In this document: positions 1-8,062 of the stretch, piece after piece
Layout: every line of letters begins with the position of its first letter
Numbering within the stretch: position 1 is the first letter of the stretch
From: Lysinibacillus sp. OF-1
Lineage (GTDB): Bacteria; Bacillota; Bacilli; Bacillales_A; Planococcaceae
Reading direction: 5' to 3'
DNA length: 64,000 nt
Assembly (NCBI RefSeq): GCF_028356935.1
Contig: NZ_CP102798.1
Coordinates: 2,170,001 to 2,234,000 of the forward strand
Program-made: the position numbers and the translations under genes
Notes under the pieces: generated by a model
What the model was told of the DNA's origin: nothing
What the model saw: only the letters and a program-made list of their open reading frames with translations
Database searches by the model: none

Positions 1-594
1 ATAGTGCCAGCCTTGATCTGAATACATGAGAAGCTGATGGCCTTCTGGTAGACGCTCCAAAGCTTTATCTAACATCTCTGAAACAAGTGAATAAGTTGGT
101 CTAGAGCCAATTGTGTACGTAATAATTTCACCATTAAATAAATCTAAAACAGGTGATAAATATAATTTTTCGCCGAATAATTTAAACTCCGTAATATCGG
201 TTACCCATTTTTCATTCGGTGGGTCCGCTGTAAATTGGCGGTCTAAATGATTAGGCGCAATTTTACCGACTGTTCCTTTATAGGATTTATATTTTTTCAT
301 ACGCACAAGGCACTTTAATCCAAGTTCTTTCATGATGCGTTGGATCTTCTTGTGATTCACGTTCTTACCACGATTAGCTAGCTCATCACGAATACGACGA
401 TAGCCATAACGTCCTTCATGTTCATCGTAAATTGAATTGATTTCTACTTTTAAATCGGCATCTGGATCTATTCGGTTCATTTTCTTTACTAAATCATAAT
501 ACGTGCTACGTGGAATACCAGCGAGTTTCACAAGCGCCTTCATCGAATATTTATGCCTTAACTCAAAGACTACTTTTGCTTTGTCTTGTTTCAT
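1..594 (-). CDS. IS150-type transposase OrfB (DDE integrase), partial at window edge
   Basis: This catalyses cut-and-copy transposition in IS3-family elements. The frame starts at an ATG at 594 that overlaps the stop of the shifted OrfA frame as ATGA, and stays open to position 1 (198 codons). Visible features are the HTH_21-like region (YGYRRIRDEL), then the rve core with WVTDITEF carrying the first catalytic Asp and YSDQGWHY carrying the second. The final Glu is outside the window. It could be made by re-initiation or by ribosomal frameshifting from OrfA; the sequence does not decide which. Confidence 0.9.
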   Translation of the reverse strand, partial: MKQDKAKVVFELRHKYSMKALVKLAGIPRSTYYDLVKKMNRIDPDADLKVEINSIYDEHEGRYGYRRIRDELANRGKNVNHKKIQRIMKELGLKCLVRMKKYKSYKGTVGKIAPNHLDRQFTADPPNEKWVTDITEFKLFGEKLYLSPVLDLFNGEIITYTIGSRPTYSLVSEMLDKALERLPEGHQLLMYSDQGWHY

Positions 595-673
595 GATTTT
601 TCCTTGTTTTGAAATAAGGCATTCAACTTTTTTAAATACTCGTTTTCCATTTCAAGTTGTTTAATACGTGCTT

Positions 674-1078
674 CTAGTGCCTCGACAGATCCTTCAGCCA
701 GGATTGTTTCGTCGATTGTTTTTTCATCGATGGACGCCCCTTTTGTCTTGATTCAAGGGCATCTAAACCGCCAACCTCCATTTGTTTTTGCCAAGTATAC
801 ACTATTGTATAACTTGAGATTTTAAAAAGAGCTGCGGTATCCATTAATGACGCACCAGATTGAACCATGTAATTTAATACGTCTAGTTTAAATGGTACAG
901 AATAATTTGTATAGGTATTCCTAAACCCTTCATCTCCATGTAATTCATATAACTTTAACCAATATTGAAATTGTGCTCTTGTTACTCCCATCTGTTTTGC
1001 ATACTCTTGTTGAGAAAAAATCTTTGAATTAAAGCCTTGAATAATCTTTAACTTTATCTCGCTCGTAAATTTAGTCAT
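674..1078 (-). CDS. IS150-type transposase OrfA (helix-turn-helix), apparently frameshifted
   Basis: This is the DNA-binding accessory protein of the IS. The start at ATG 1078 is preceded by GGAGGTG; the longer frame from TTG 1120 would begin inside the terminal repeat. Two HTH segments are visible (QQEYAKQMGVTRAQFQYWLK and a later segment near residues 75-100). After residue ~115 the frame leaves the expected path at a run of six A. A -1 shift there restores a leucine-zipper-like tail (LEARIKQLEMENEYLKK) that ends at ~591 and abuts OrfB. Either one base was lost or slippage on the A run is used. The 134-aa product shown lacks the zipper. Confidence 0.75.
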   Translation of the reverse strand: MTKFTSEIKLKIIQGFNSKIFSQQEYAKQMGVTRAQFQYWLKLYELHGDEGFRNTYTNYSVPFKLDVLNYMVQSGASLMDTAALFKISSYTIVYTWQKQMEVGGLDALESRQKGRPSMKKQSTKQSWLKDLSRH

Positions 1079-1135
1079 AAAAAAACTACACCTCCAATTG
1101 TTAAATGCTGTGTCTAACAATTGGGGTGCAGTTCA

Positions 1136-1422
1136 TTCCTTATCGGAGTAGCTGCTTTTTTATGGCAAAAAGTTCCAAAAACCCGACTTTACTTACAGGC
1201 ATTGGATAGAAAGGGTTGTGGAAGTATATGAAATGTTTTGGCGAAATGGCTCAACCAAATCAGAGCCCGTTGTTCGATTAGGACTATATTAAGAATTTGT
1301 TCAGAATTTGTAGAGATGTGCTTGGTAGAATTGGAAGGTTGTAAGATCATTACTCGATCAAGACCTAGGAGGTGGCGTTCGCAAAGGAGAAATACTATGT
1401 TGCCCTTTGACGAGATTCACTT
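1136..1422. other. Intergenic remnant between IS end and kinase; possible short leader ORF
   Basis: This is a stretch of about 290 bases with no convincing gene. A 62-codon frame (1238-1426) has no recognisable domain and reads like debris. Inside it, ATG 1397 sits behind a good AAAGGAG and encodes only nine codons (MLPFDEIHL) whose TGA overlaps the ATG of the kinase gene at 1423. The sequence therefore supports a small translated leader or the tail of a gene broken by the IS. I cannot name the lost gene. Confidence 0.4.
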
Positions 1423-4400
1423 ATGAAAAAGAAAAAAATAGCGATCATTATTCTCTTATTTTTTATTTTGTTAACGAGCACACGCATATTGTGGTTGCAT
1501 TTATTTACTCAGCCAGACCAACCCTACGCAGAAAAAGGACAAATCGATGTACGGGATTTTGATTTTCAACAGAATGCTTTGACGCTGGATGGTGAATGGG
1601 CATTTTATTCTTCTCACTGGTTGATGGATAGTAATCAACCACCTTTCCCCCGCACGTACATACAGGTTCCAGATGGTTGGGATCAAATTTTTCAAGAAGG
1701 TAAGCTGACGCCATATGGCTATGGCTCCTATCATTTGAAAATACAGGTTAATCCAGAAGAAACAAAAACATTTAGCATAAGGGTGCCTAGCATTCGTAGT
1801 GCAGCAGAAATATATGTAAATGATCGTTTAGTTGCGAAGGCTGGTGAGCTAGGTGAAAATCGAGCGCAAACGATGGCCAAAAATGTTCCATTTACAGCTT
1901 CTTTTGACACAAAGGGCCAAAGTGAAATCGACATTGTTGTGCAAGTGGCTAACTTTCAAGATCCTCGTAATGGGGGAATTGTGCGGTCTATAAAATTTGG
2001 ATATGAAGATGTTATCTATCGCGAAACACAATTGTCTATTACCATGCAGCTATTAGTGGCAGTCGTTTTACTTTTACATGCCCTTTACTCGATCATCCTA
2101 TATTTAGTTGGAAATAAGGAAAGACCTTTACTGTTCTTTTCACTCTTAACCGTCAGTATCATGTTTTATTATCTATTAGGGAGTGACGATAAGCTTCTTT
2201 CATTTTGGTTTCCAATCAATTATGATTGGGGGTTTATATTGGTTCACCTTTCGATGATTGGCATTGGCTATTCCCTGCTACAATGTATCGATCCATGGCT
2301 ACCGCGCCATTTTCACCGTTATCAGCAGGGATTTGCCCTTGTATGTGCCTGTGCAGCTGTGTTGGCTATTGTACTACCAACACGATATGTAGTGTCGATA
2401 CAAAGTGTTTATATTGTCATTTTAGGCGTTCCCATTGTGATCACCATGATGATGATGCTAGGAAAGGCGCTCAAAGATATCCGTCAGCATGTTTTTCTAC
2501 TTTTAGCAATCCTTGCATTTATTAATAGTATTCTTTGGGATATTTTGCTACTGATTTCAGGAATCAAGGTGATTTCATATCCCTTTGATTTGATAATGAC
2601 CATTGCTTGTTTAGCGACATTGTGGTTTAAAGATTACGCAAAAGTGCATGCGGATACAAAAGACCTTGCCCAAAAATTGCAAGAGACAGATAAACTAAAG
2701 GATGAATTTCTGGCAAGCACCTCCCATGAATTACGCAATCCGCTTCATAGTATTATCAATATGTCCAAGGCTGTTTTAGAGCGTGAGTCTCATGCACTTA
2801 GTCATAAAAGCGTCCATGATTTAGAAACGGTGCTGTCTGTTGGGCAACGAATGTCGCATTTATTGAACGATTTACTTGATGTGATGAGCCTAAAGGATAA
2901 TACTCAAAAATTGCATCTGACCACGGTTTCCATTCATACCATCGTGGCTGGCGTCTTCGATATGCTACGTTTTATGATTGAAGGAAAGCCAGTTCAGTTT
3001 GTTCAGCAAATTCCAGCAGACTTTCAAAAAGTATTGGCAGATGAAAATCGGGTAATCCAAATTATTTTTAATTTGGTACATAATGCCGTGAAATTTACTA
3101 ATGAAGGTACTATTACGATTTCGGGCTATACCGAGGCTAGCATGGCGAAGATTGTGGTGGCAGATACGGGCATTGGCATAGATGAGGAAACCATGCAGCG
3201 ATTATTTGAGCCATATGAGCAAGGTACTGTCAGTAAGACGATAGTAGAGGGCGGATTTGGGCTAGGGCTTAGTATTTGTAAGCGACTGGTTGAACTACAA
3301 AGGGGAACATTGGACGTACAATCAGTGGTGGGACAAGGCACCACCTTTACCTTCACATTACCACTATCTGACGAAGCGGAAGCTCAAGAGGTAACGCTTG
3401 CACAGCAGACTCATCAAAAACAGGAAAGCCCTGAGGTACAGCAAGATGGAATGAACGATGTAGGAGATGCGTGGAATCAACCACGAATTTTAGTAGTGGA
3501 TGATGAGCCCATCAATTTAAGAGTGGTGGAAACCCTCTTGGCGAATGAGCAGTATGATGTCGTCACGGTGACAAGTGGTTTGCAGGCACTTGAATATATA
3601 CGGTCCCAGGAATGGGATTTAGTGATTTCAGACGTAATGATGCCGAAAATGAATGGCTATGAATTAGTACGAATCATCCGTAAGCAATTCTTCATGACGG
3701 ATTTACCCGTACTATTACTAACTGCACGTAGTCAGCCACATGATATTGAAAATGGCTTTTCAGCGGGGGCCAATGATTATGTCGTCAAGCCTGTTGATGC
3801 CTTAGAGCTTCGATCTCGCGTTGAGGCATTAACAAAGGTGAAGCGATCTATTCAAGAACGACATCGTATGGAGGCAGCGTGGCTTCAGGCACAAATCGAG
3901 CCCCATTTTCTCTTTAATACATTAAATGCTATCTTAACGTTAAGTGAATTGGACAGTGAGCGGACAGCTAAATTAGTAGAGGCATTAAGTGATTTTTTAA
4001 GAGAATCCTATAATTTTCAAAACGTAGAAGCGCTTGTTCCATTAGAAAATGAACTTCGGTTAATTCAAGCCTACCTCTATATTCAGCAGGAACGTTTTGG
4101 TGAACGTATTCGCGTCGTATGGGACTTAGATACAGCGACGAATGTATTGATTCCATCGCTAACCATTCAACCGCTAGTTGAAAATGCATTAAAGCATGGT
4201 ATTTTAAAGCGTGTTGAAGGGGGAACCGTTCACATTCGTATCATTAATTGTGGTACTCATATCGAAATTAGTGTCTCAGATGATGGCGTTGGTATGGACG
4301 AAGAGCAATTGGCGAAGCTACTACAGCCGAACAAACGTCCATCCAGAAGTATTGGCTTATCGAATACCCATAGACGTCTGCAACAGCATTACGGTCAAGG

Positions 4401-4506
4401 CTTACACATAACAAGCAAGCTGCATGAAGGAACTGCTGTTTCATTTGTTGTATTACCAAAGAAAACAACTAATCAATTAGATGCCTTCTCCCTCAGCGAA
4501 TACTGA
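1423..4506 (+). CDS. Hybrid sensor histidine kinase/response regulator with two kinase modules
   Basis: This 1027-aa membrane protein probably senses an extracellular ligand and relays phosphate. In order: an N-terminal membrane helix, a jelly-roll-like extracytoplasmic region (~45-200), seven hydrophobic segments (~205-400, a 7TMR-DISM-like layout), a HisKA box (STSHELRNP, His ~436), HATPase motifs (N box ~552, DTGIGID, GFGLGLSICK), a receiver (VVDDEP, Asp ~737 in SDVMMP, Lys in VVKP), then a second LytS-type kinase (QIEPHFLFNTL ~830, VENALKHG ~920, DDGVGMD). No DNA-binding output is visible, so a separate regulator should exist; none is adjacent. The start overlaps the stop of a nine-codon leader by 4 bp, and no strong ribosome binding site lies directly before ATG 1423. 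Domain calls are firm; the ligand is unknown. Confidence 0.88.
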   Translation: MKKKKIAIIILLFFILLTSTRILWLHLFTQPDQPYAEKGQIDVRDFDFQQNALTLDGEWAFYSSHWLMDSNQPPFPRTYIQVPDGWDQIFQEGKLTPYGYGSYHLKIQVNPEETKTFSIRVPSIRSAAEIYVNDRLVAKAGELGENRAQTMAKNVPFTASFDTKGQSEIDIVVQVANFQDPRNGGIVRSIKFGYEDVIYRETQLSITMQLLVAVVLLLHALYSIILYLVGNKERPLLFFSLLTVSIMFYYLLGSDDKLLSFWFPINYDWGFILVHLSMIGIGYSLLQCIDPWLPRHFHRYQQGFALVCACAAVLAIVLPTRYVVSIQSVYIVILGVPIVITMMMMLGKALKDIRQHVFLLLAILAFINSILWDILLLISGIKVISYPFDLIMTIACLATLWFKDYAKVHADTKDLAQKLQETDKLKDEFLASTSHELRNPLHSIINMSKAVLERESHALSHKSVHDLETVLSVGQRMSHLLNDLLDVMSLKDNTQKLHLTTVSIHTIVAGVFDMLRFMIEGKPVQFVQQIPADFQKVLADENRVIQIIFNLVHNAVKFTNEGTITISGYTEASMAKIVVADTGIGIDEETMQRLFEPYEQGTVSKTIVEGGFGLGLSICKRLVELQRGTLDVQSVVGQGTTFTFTLPLSDEAEAQEVTLAQQTHQKQESPEVQQDGMNDVGDAWNQPRILVVDDEPINLRVVETLLANEQYDVVTVTSGLQALEYIRSQEWDLVISDVMMPKMNGYELVRIIRKQFFMTDLPVLLLTARSQPHDIENGFSAGANDYVVKPVDALELRSRVEALTKVKRSIQERHRMEAAWLQAQIEPHFLFNTLNAILTLSELDSERTAKLVEALSDFLRESYNFQNVEALVPLENELRLIQAYLYIQQERFGERIRVVWDLDTATNVLIPSLTIQPLVENALKHGILKRVEGGTVHIRIINCGTHIEISVSDDGVGMDEEQLAKLLQPNKRPSRSIGLSNTHRRLQQHYGQGLHITSKLHEGTAVSFVVLPKKTTNQLDAFSLSEY

Positions 4507-4521
4507 GAGGGGGAAGGCATC
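4480..4521. terminator. Hairpin between convergent kinase and exporter genes
   Basis: GATGCCTTCTCCCTC pairs with GAGAGGGGGAAGGCATC across a short loop that includes the kinase stop codon. The T-tract is weak on both sides, but the position between convergent genes suits a shared bidirectional terminator. Confidence 0.6.
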
Positions 4522-4533
4522 TTGCATCTTATG

Positions 4534-5430
4534 TTAATGACAAACTTGATTCTGTGGCATTTTGGTTTTAAAGTGCGTAAATAAATAACAGCCCATAATA
4601 ACGATCAGTCCTCCAATGCCTTGAAGCCAACTCAGCTTTTCTCCGATAAAGAAGAACGCGAGCAGGGCAGTGAAAATTGGATTGAAGTTTAGGAAAATGC
4701 CAGAGGTTGTGGCTCCTAATTGCTGTACGCCTATATTCCAAAAGACCATACAAACGACAGTAGAGATAATCCCTGTATACAGAAGAGAAAGGATGAAAGA
4801 TGGATTGATATTAGAGAAGGTGAATTCCGTACTGGTGAACGGGACAAGAGTAAGAACACCGAACACTCCCGCATACAATGTGGCCATTAATGGAGAGGTT
4901 GTTTTCATAGCCCACTTACTACAAACCGAGTAAAGTCCCCAGACACAAACCGCAGCTACCATCCATAAATCCCCTGTATTCAATTGAAAATCCAGTAACT
5001 GCTGCAAATCTCCTTTCGAAAGGACGAGAACCACCCCCATGAAAGAAAGAGTCATAGCCAAAAGCTGCAAGCCATTTATTTTTTCTTTGAGAAAAGCAAA
5101 TGAAAAAAGGGCTATGGACATCGTATTCATCGTTGAAATAAGCCCTGCATTCGTGGATGTTGTTCGCTCCAACGCTAAAAATTGAAAAATATTAAACAAG
5201 GCGACACCTGTAATACCCATGAACAATAACGGCACAAGAGCTGCTTTTGCAGGGACTAGCTTCTTTTCTTTCCACCAGACTAATGGTATAAGGACAATCA
5301 CCGCAATGAACCATCTTGCCATCGTTAAAGTCATCGGAGAGGCATGTGCCACAAGCGTCTTGGCCACAACAAAATTGCCTCCCCAAAGTAAGCTTGTGAC
5401 GAGCATTAAGCCCATATAAAATTTGACCAA
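4534..5430 (-). CDS. DMT-superfamily (EamA) transporter
   Basis: An inner-membrane exporter of amino acids or related metabolites, by family. The protein has ten hydrophobic segments and two EamA-like repeats, with a TSLLWGGNFVVAK signature in the first helix and a second repeat from about residue 155 (GDLWMVAAVCVWGLYSV). I place the start at TTG 5430 because AGGAGGG lies nine bases upstream; the longer frame from 5472 would contain that ribosome binding site. It is divergent from an Lrp/AsnC regulator, a frequent pairing for amino-acid exporters, so control by that regulator is likely. The substrate cannot be read from sequence. Confidence 0.85.
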   Translation of the reverse strand: MVKFYMGLMLVTSLLWGGNFVVAKTLVAHASPMTLTMARWFIAVIVLIPLVWWKEKKLVPAKAALVPLLFMGITGVALFNIFQFLALERTTSTNAGLISTMNTMSIALFSFAFLKEKINGLQLLAMTLSFMGVVLVLSKGDLQQLLDFQLNTGDLWMVAAVCVWGLYSVCSKWAMKTTSPLMATLYAGVFGVLTLVPFTSTEFTFSNINPSFILSLLYTGIISTVVCMVFWNIGVQQLGATTSGIFLNFNPIFTALLAFFFIGEKLSWLQGIGGLIVIMGCYLFTHFKTKMPQNQVCH

Positions 5431-5549
5431 GGTATGTAACCCTCCTATGATTTTATGTATATTAAGAATCATAGCATTATTGATATTTTGTCTGTATAAT
5501 ATTTTGTATAATTGTACTAATTTGAAATAATTAAAATAAATTTAATAAA

Positions 5550-5570
5550 TTTCAGAAGAATATTCTGAAA
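5550..5570. promoter_or_regulatory. Palindrome in divergent promoter region, candidate Lrp operator
   Basis: TTTCAGAA and TTCTGAAA flank a 5-base spacer between the divergent DMT and Lrp/AsnC genes. AT-rich dyads of this size are typical Lrp/AsnC binding sites, so it is a candidate operator for the adjacent regulator. Confidence 0.5.
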
Positions 5571-5619
5571 TAGAGTCTAATATGTACTTGCCGAATAACA
5601 ATCAAAAGGAGAGATAACA

Positions 5620-6114
5620 ATGGAGGAGATTAAAAATAAAGCATTAGACAGTGTGGATCTTCAAATTTTAGCGATTTTGCAGAGAGAGGTGCAACTCAGT
5701 AATGCAGAATTGGCTAGACGAGTAAACTTGTCTCCGCCAGCAACTCATACAAGGGTCAAACGCCTTGAAACAGAAGGATATATCGATCAGCAAGTGGCTA
5801 TTTTAAATCAAGAAAAGCTAGGATTTGATTTACTGTGCTATGTCTTTATGAGCACTAATATTCACCAAGCGAAGGAAATCGAGGAATTGGAGGACAGCTT
5901 AAAAACGATGACCGAAATCATGGAATGTCATTGTTTAACAGGTGCATATGATTATTTGTTAAAGGTTGTCATTCGAGATCGCAAAGAATTAGATCAATTC
6001 ATCCGCAAATTAAATAAGCTAGGGGTTTCTAGAATTCAAACGAACTTATCCTTGAGGGAAATTAAATATTCTACTGTGTTACCTATAGAAGAAAACAGCA
6101 AGTGTGAGTTTTAG
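5620..6114 (+). CDS. Lrp/AsnC-family transcriptional regulator
   Basis: A 164-aa feast/famine regulator. The N-terminal winged HTH (residues ~10-60, with LSNAELARRVNLSPPATHTR) is followed by a RAM/AsnC ligand-binding domain that contains MECHCLTGAYDYLLKVVIRD, the usual effector-site region. AAAGGAGAG is placed correctly before ATG 5620. It is divergently transcribed from a DMT exporter, with a dyad between them, so it probably senses an amino acid and controls the exporter and itself. The ligand is unknown. Confidence 0.9.
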   Translation: MEEIKNKALDSVDLQILAILQREVQLSNAELARRVNLSPPATHTRVKRLETEGYIDQQVAILNQEKLGFDLLCYVFMSTNIHQAKEIEELEDSLKTMTEIMECHCLTGAYDYLLKVVIRDRKELDQFIRKLNKLGVSRIQTNLSLREIKYSTVLPIEENSKCEF

Positions 6115-6136
6115 GCTCAAACTTGCTGTTTTTTTA
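6093..6136 (+). terminator. Rho-independent terminator after the Lrp gene
   Basis: AACAGCAAGT and ACTTGCTGTT form a long stem around a small loop containing the stop codon, followed by a run of T. Confidence 0.85.
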
Positions 6137-6248
6137 GTTTTCAGGATGACCTATTAAAGGTTTTCTACGATACTTGTGGCATACTTTTTCAGGTTAGACA
6201 ACGATAGAATTTTATAGAAGCGTGTTTGGATGCTCTCTACTTTTCTCG

Positions 6249-6422
6249 TTATTCATCCTTTGCTGGGAGTTGGTCATATCCCAAAGTATTCAGGTTTTCT
6301 TGTGGCTGCGCATTGACGGTTTGTTCTTTAGCTTCCGCTTCTTCGCTAGGCGGAGCTTCTTCCGCAGAACAGGCAGCTAAGAGGGAAAATAGCACGCAAC
6401 TTAATAACAGTAGCTTCTGCAT
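6249..6422 (-). CDS. Small lipoprotein, function unknown
   Basis: A 57-aa protein with a clear lipoprotein signal (MQKLLLLSCVLFSLLAAC; lipobox LAAC) followed by a short acidic Glu/Ala/Pro-rich tail. GGAGG seven bases before ATG 6422 sets the start; the longer frame from 6437 overlaps it. The mature peptide is under 40 residues, so it is probably an accessory or structural surface peptide. No family is recognised. It lies downstream of, and on the same strand as, the stalk-domain protein. Confidence 0.7.
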   Translation of the reverse strand: MQKLLLLSCVLFSLLAACSAEEAPPSEEAEAKEQTVNAQPQENLNTLGYDQLPAKDE

Positions 6423-6506
6423 GAGGCAAACCTCCATATATTCGATGTTGATATGAATATTTTGTCCATTTTCATGCAGAATATGTTGAACATCGCTTAC
6501 AAAAAA

Positions 6507-7349
6507 TTATGCTACTGTATTACTAATAATGGTACTAAAGCCATTAGTGGCAGCATTGTTTATAAGCTGTTTTATAGATTGAACTGCTTGATCTGTGAAA
6601 ATATACCAGCTATCTTCAAACACATCATGCAGTAGATGATGGGGATGACCTTGTAATAGTTCATCAGGGAATGCAGTATTTAATGAATAAATATCAAATT
6701 GTTTGACTGTGTTCGTATCATCGCTCATAAAACGATATTGCCCACGTTTAGAATAGGAACCAGGTATGTCTAAATTAATTTGCCATGAATATTCTTTAGG
6801 TGCCTCTACTTTGTTTCCTTTTTGCTGGAAAACTTGATAAAGCGCTTTATGATAAGCATTGCCTTTAATGTCTTGAATAACACCACCCATTGTCATTTGA
6901 TATTCATAGCGGAGGGCTTTTATTTTTTTATTGTCAAGTAGTAGTGGTTCAGAAGTGATACTGACTGTACCTTGATTGTATTGGACCTGACTGCCAAATG
7001 TTTCCGCAATAAAGCGAATCGGTACATAGGTACGATTATTTTTCATGTATGGCTGTACATCCAATTGCTCTGTTTTGTCATTTTTCATGACAGTCTTGTT
7101 GTTGAGATTTAATACAATCAATGTTTTATTCATGGCAAGGGTAATTTGTGAATCCTTCCAATGCACTTGCGCACCTAGATTTTCACTGATCACACGCAAT
7201 GGCACCATGATTCGATTGCTTCTTTGCTCGGGTGCTGTATCAGATTTTACTATTACGTCATCTATTTTAATTTGTGTAGTGGCAGCATCAGCCGGAAAAG
7301 CCACAAAAAACATAGATGTTAACAATAGTCCAGTGAAGACTTTTTTCAT
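6507..7349 (-). CDS. Secreted copper-amine-oxidase N-terminal-like (stalk) domain protein
   Basis: A 280-aa exported protein. A signal peptide (residues 1-25, ending ADAA) precedes two stalk-domain motifs, RIMVPLRVISENLGAQVHW and RTYVPIRFIAETFGSQV (residues ~50-135), which are the Cu_amine_oxidN1 signature used by Firmicutes as a surface module, not as an oxidase. The C-terminal half has no recognised domain. AGGAGG nine bases before ATG 7349 fixes the start. It probably acts at the cell wall; no enzymatic role can be assigned. Confidence 0.82.
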   Translation of the reverse strand: MKKVFTGLLLTSMFFVAFPADAATTQIKIDDVIVKSDTAPEQRSNRIMVPLRVISENLGAQVHWKDSQITLAMNKTLIVLNLNNKTVMKNDKTEQLDVQPYMKNNRTYVPIRFIAETFGSQVQYNQGTVSITSEPLLLDNKKIKALRYEYQMTMGGVIQDIKGNAYHKALYQVFQQKGNKVEAPKEYSWQINLDIPGSYSKRGQYRFMSDDTNTVKQFDIYSLNTAFPDELLQGHPHHLLHDVFEDSWYIFTDQAVQSIKQLINNAATNGFSTIISNTVA

Positions 7350-7483
7350 GGTAGTCAACCTCCTATATTCGAGTTTTTAGCATCTTCAATATTTTACCAT
7401 AGTTATTGGCTATTGGTCGCTAATTTTTTACAGCTATATTCCGTAATTGTTCTCGAATACTAACGGTGAAGGGAGGTTTTTAA

Positions 7484-7648
7484 ATGAAATTATTGACCTG
7501 GGGTATTGTTGGTGCAGCACTGTTTGCTGCCATGAAAGGTTATGGGAAATCAAATCAAGGACAGAAGGATAGCTCTCAACAAACGACGACGCCTGTACAA
7601 TTAGTCGCCAATGCGAATCCACTGACAGCCAATACACCGAAACAGTAA
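7484..7648 (+). CDS. Small hypothetical protein with N-terminal hydrophobic helix
   Basis: A 54-codon frame with a strong GGGAGG before ATG 7484. It encodes a hydrophobic start (MKLLTWGIVGAALFAAMKG) and a polar Gln/Thr/Asn-rich tail. The layout suggests a single-pass membrane microprotein. No homologue is recognised; the call rests on the ribosome binding site and protein-like composition. A weak dyad follows at 7658-7689. Confidence 0.55.
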   Translation: MKLLTWGIVGAALFAAMKGYGKSNQGQKDSSQQTTTPVQLVANANPLTANTPKQ

Positions 7649-7657
7649 AACGAAGAG

Positions 7658-7689
7658 AAGCTTATAGATTACTTTGATCTATAGGCTTT
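7658..7689 (+). terminator. Weak terminator-like hairpin
   Basis: AAGCTTATAGAT pairs imperfectly with ATCTATAGGCTTT. The T-tract is short, so termination may be leaky. Confidence 0.4.
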
Positions 7690-7751
7690 CTATAATTTTA
7701 CATAAATATCATATCATTGGTATAATAGATTGGGAGAAAAGGGGTGTATAG

Positions 7752-8062
7752 ATGCTTGATTTTACAAACTATCATGACGATTTAGAAGAAATTCTGCAAT
7801 TATTTAACGAAACCGTACATACTTTTATGTCCATAAGGATTTTCAAAGACAGGGGATTGCAGCAGCCTTAGTAGATTTACTAGAAGCGGACGCAAAAAAG
7901 CTTGGTCTTACCCATATCTACACAGATGCTAGTCTTACAGCGAGACCCTTCTTTGAACGAAAAGGAGACCAAATCATTCAAAGACAAACTGTCGAGCGTC
8001 AAGGCATATTGTTCATGAATGTTAGCATGGGTAAATTATTTATTGATGAAAAGGACGGATGA
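7752..8062 (+). pseudogene. GNAT acetyltransferase remnant with internal deletion
   Basis: An ATG behind AAGGGGTG starts a GNAT-like N-terminus (LDFTNYHDDLEEILQLFNE). The frame then jumps into the acetyl-CoA-binding region in another phase: YVHKDFQRQGIAAALVDLL, then an intact-looking C-terminus ending at 8062. Roughly 60-80 residues between the two parts are missing relative to family length, and the join is out of frame. It therefore reads as a deletion-derived pseudogene. Its TGA overlaps the ATG of the next gene, suggesting the two were once translationally coupled. Confidence 0.8.

Larger units (their letters stand above)
1..1135 (-). mobile_element. IS3-family (IS150-group) insertion sequence, truncated by window edge
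   Basis: Two consecutive minus-strand frames encode an HTH OrfA and a DDE integrase OrfB, the arrangement of IS3-family elements. The outer end lies at 1111-1135; read on the minus strand it begins TGAACTGCACCCC and continues AATTGTTAGACA, matching the style of IS150-group terminal repeats. The other end and the final acidic residue of OrfB lie left of position 1, so target duplication and integrity cannot be judged. Family assignment is from motifs and the terminal sequence. Confidence 0.9.

Noticed and set aside
1238-1426. 62-codon plus-strand frame before the kinase
   Set aside because: No ribosome binding site at its start, no domain, and composition unlike a protein; only its last nine codons behind AAAGGAG are plausible.
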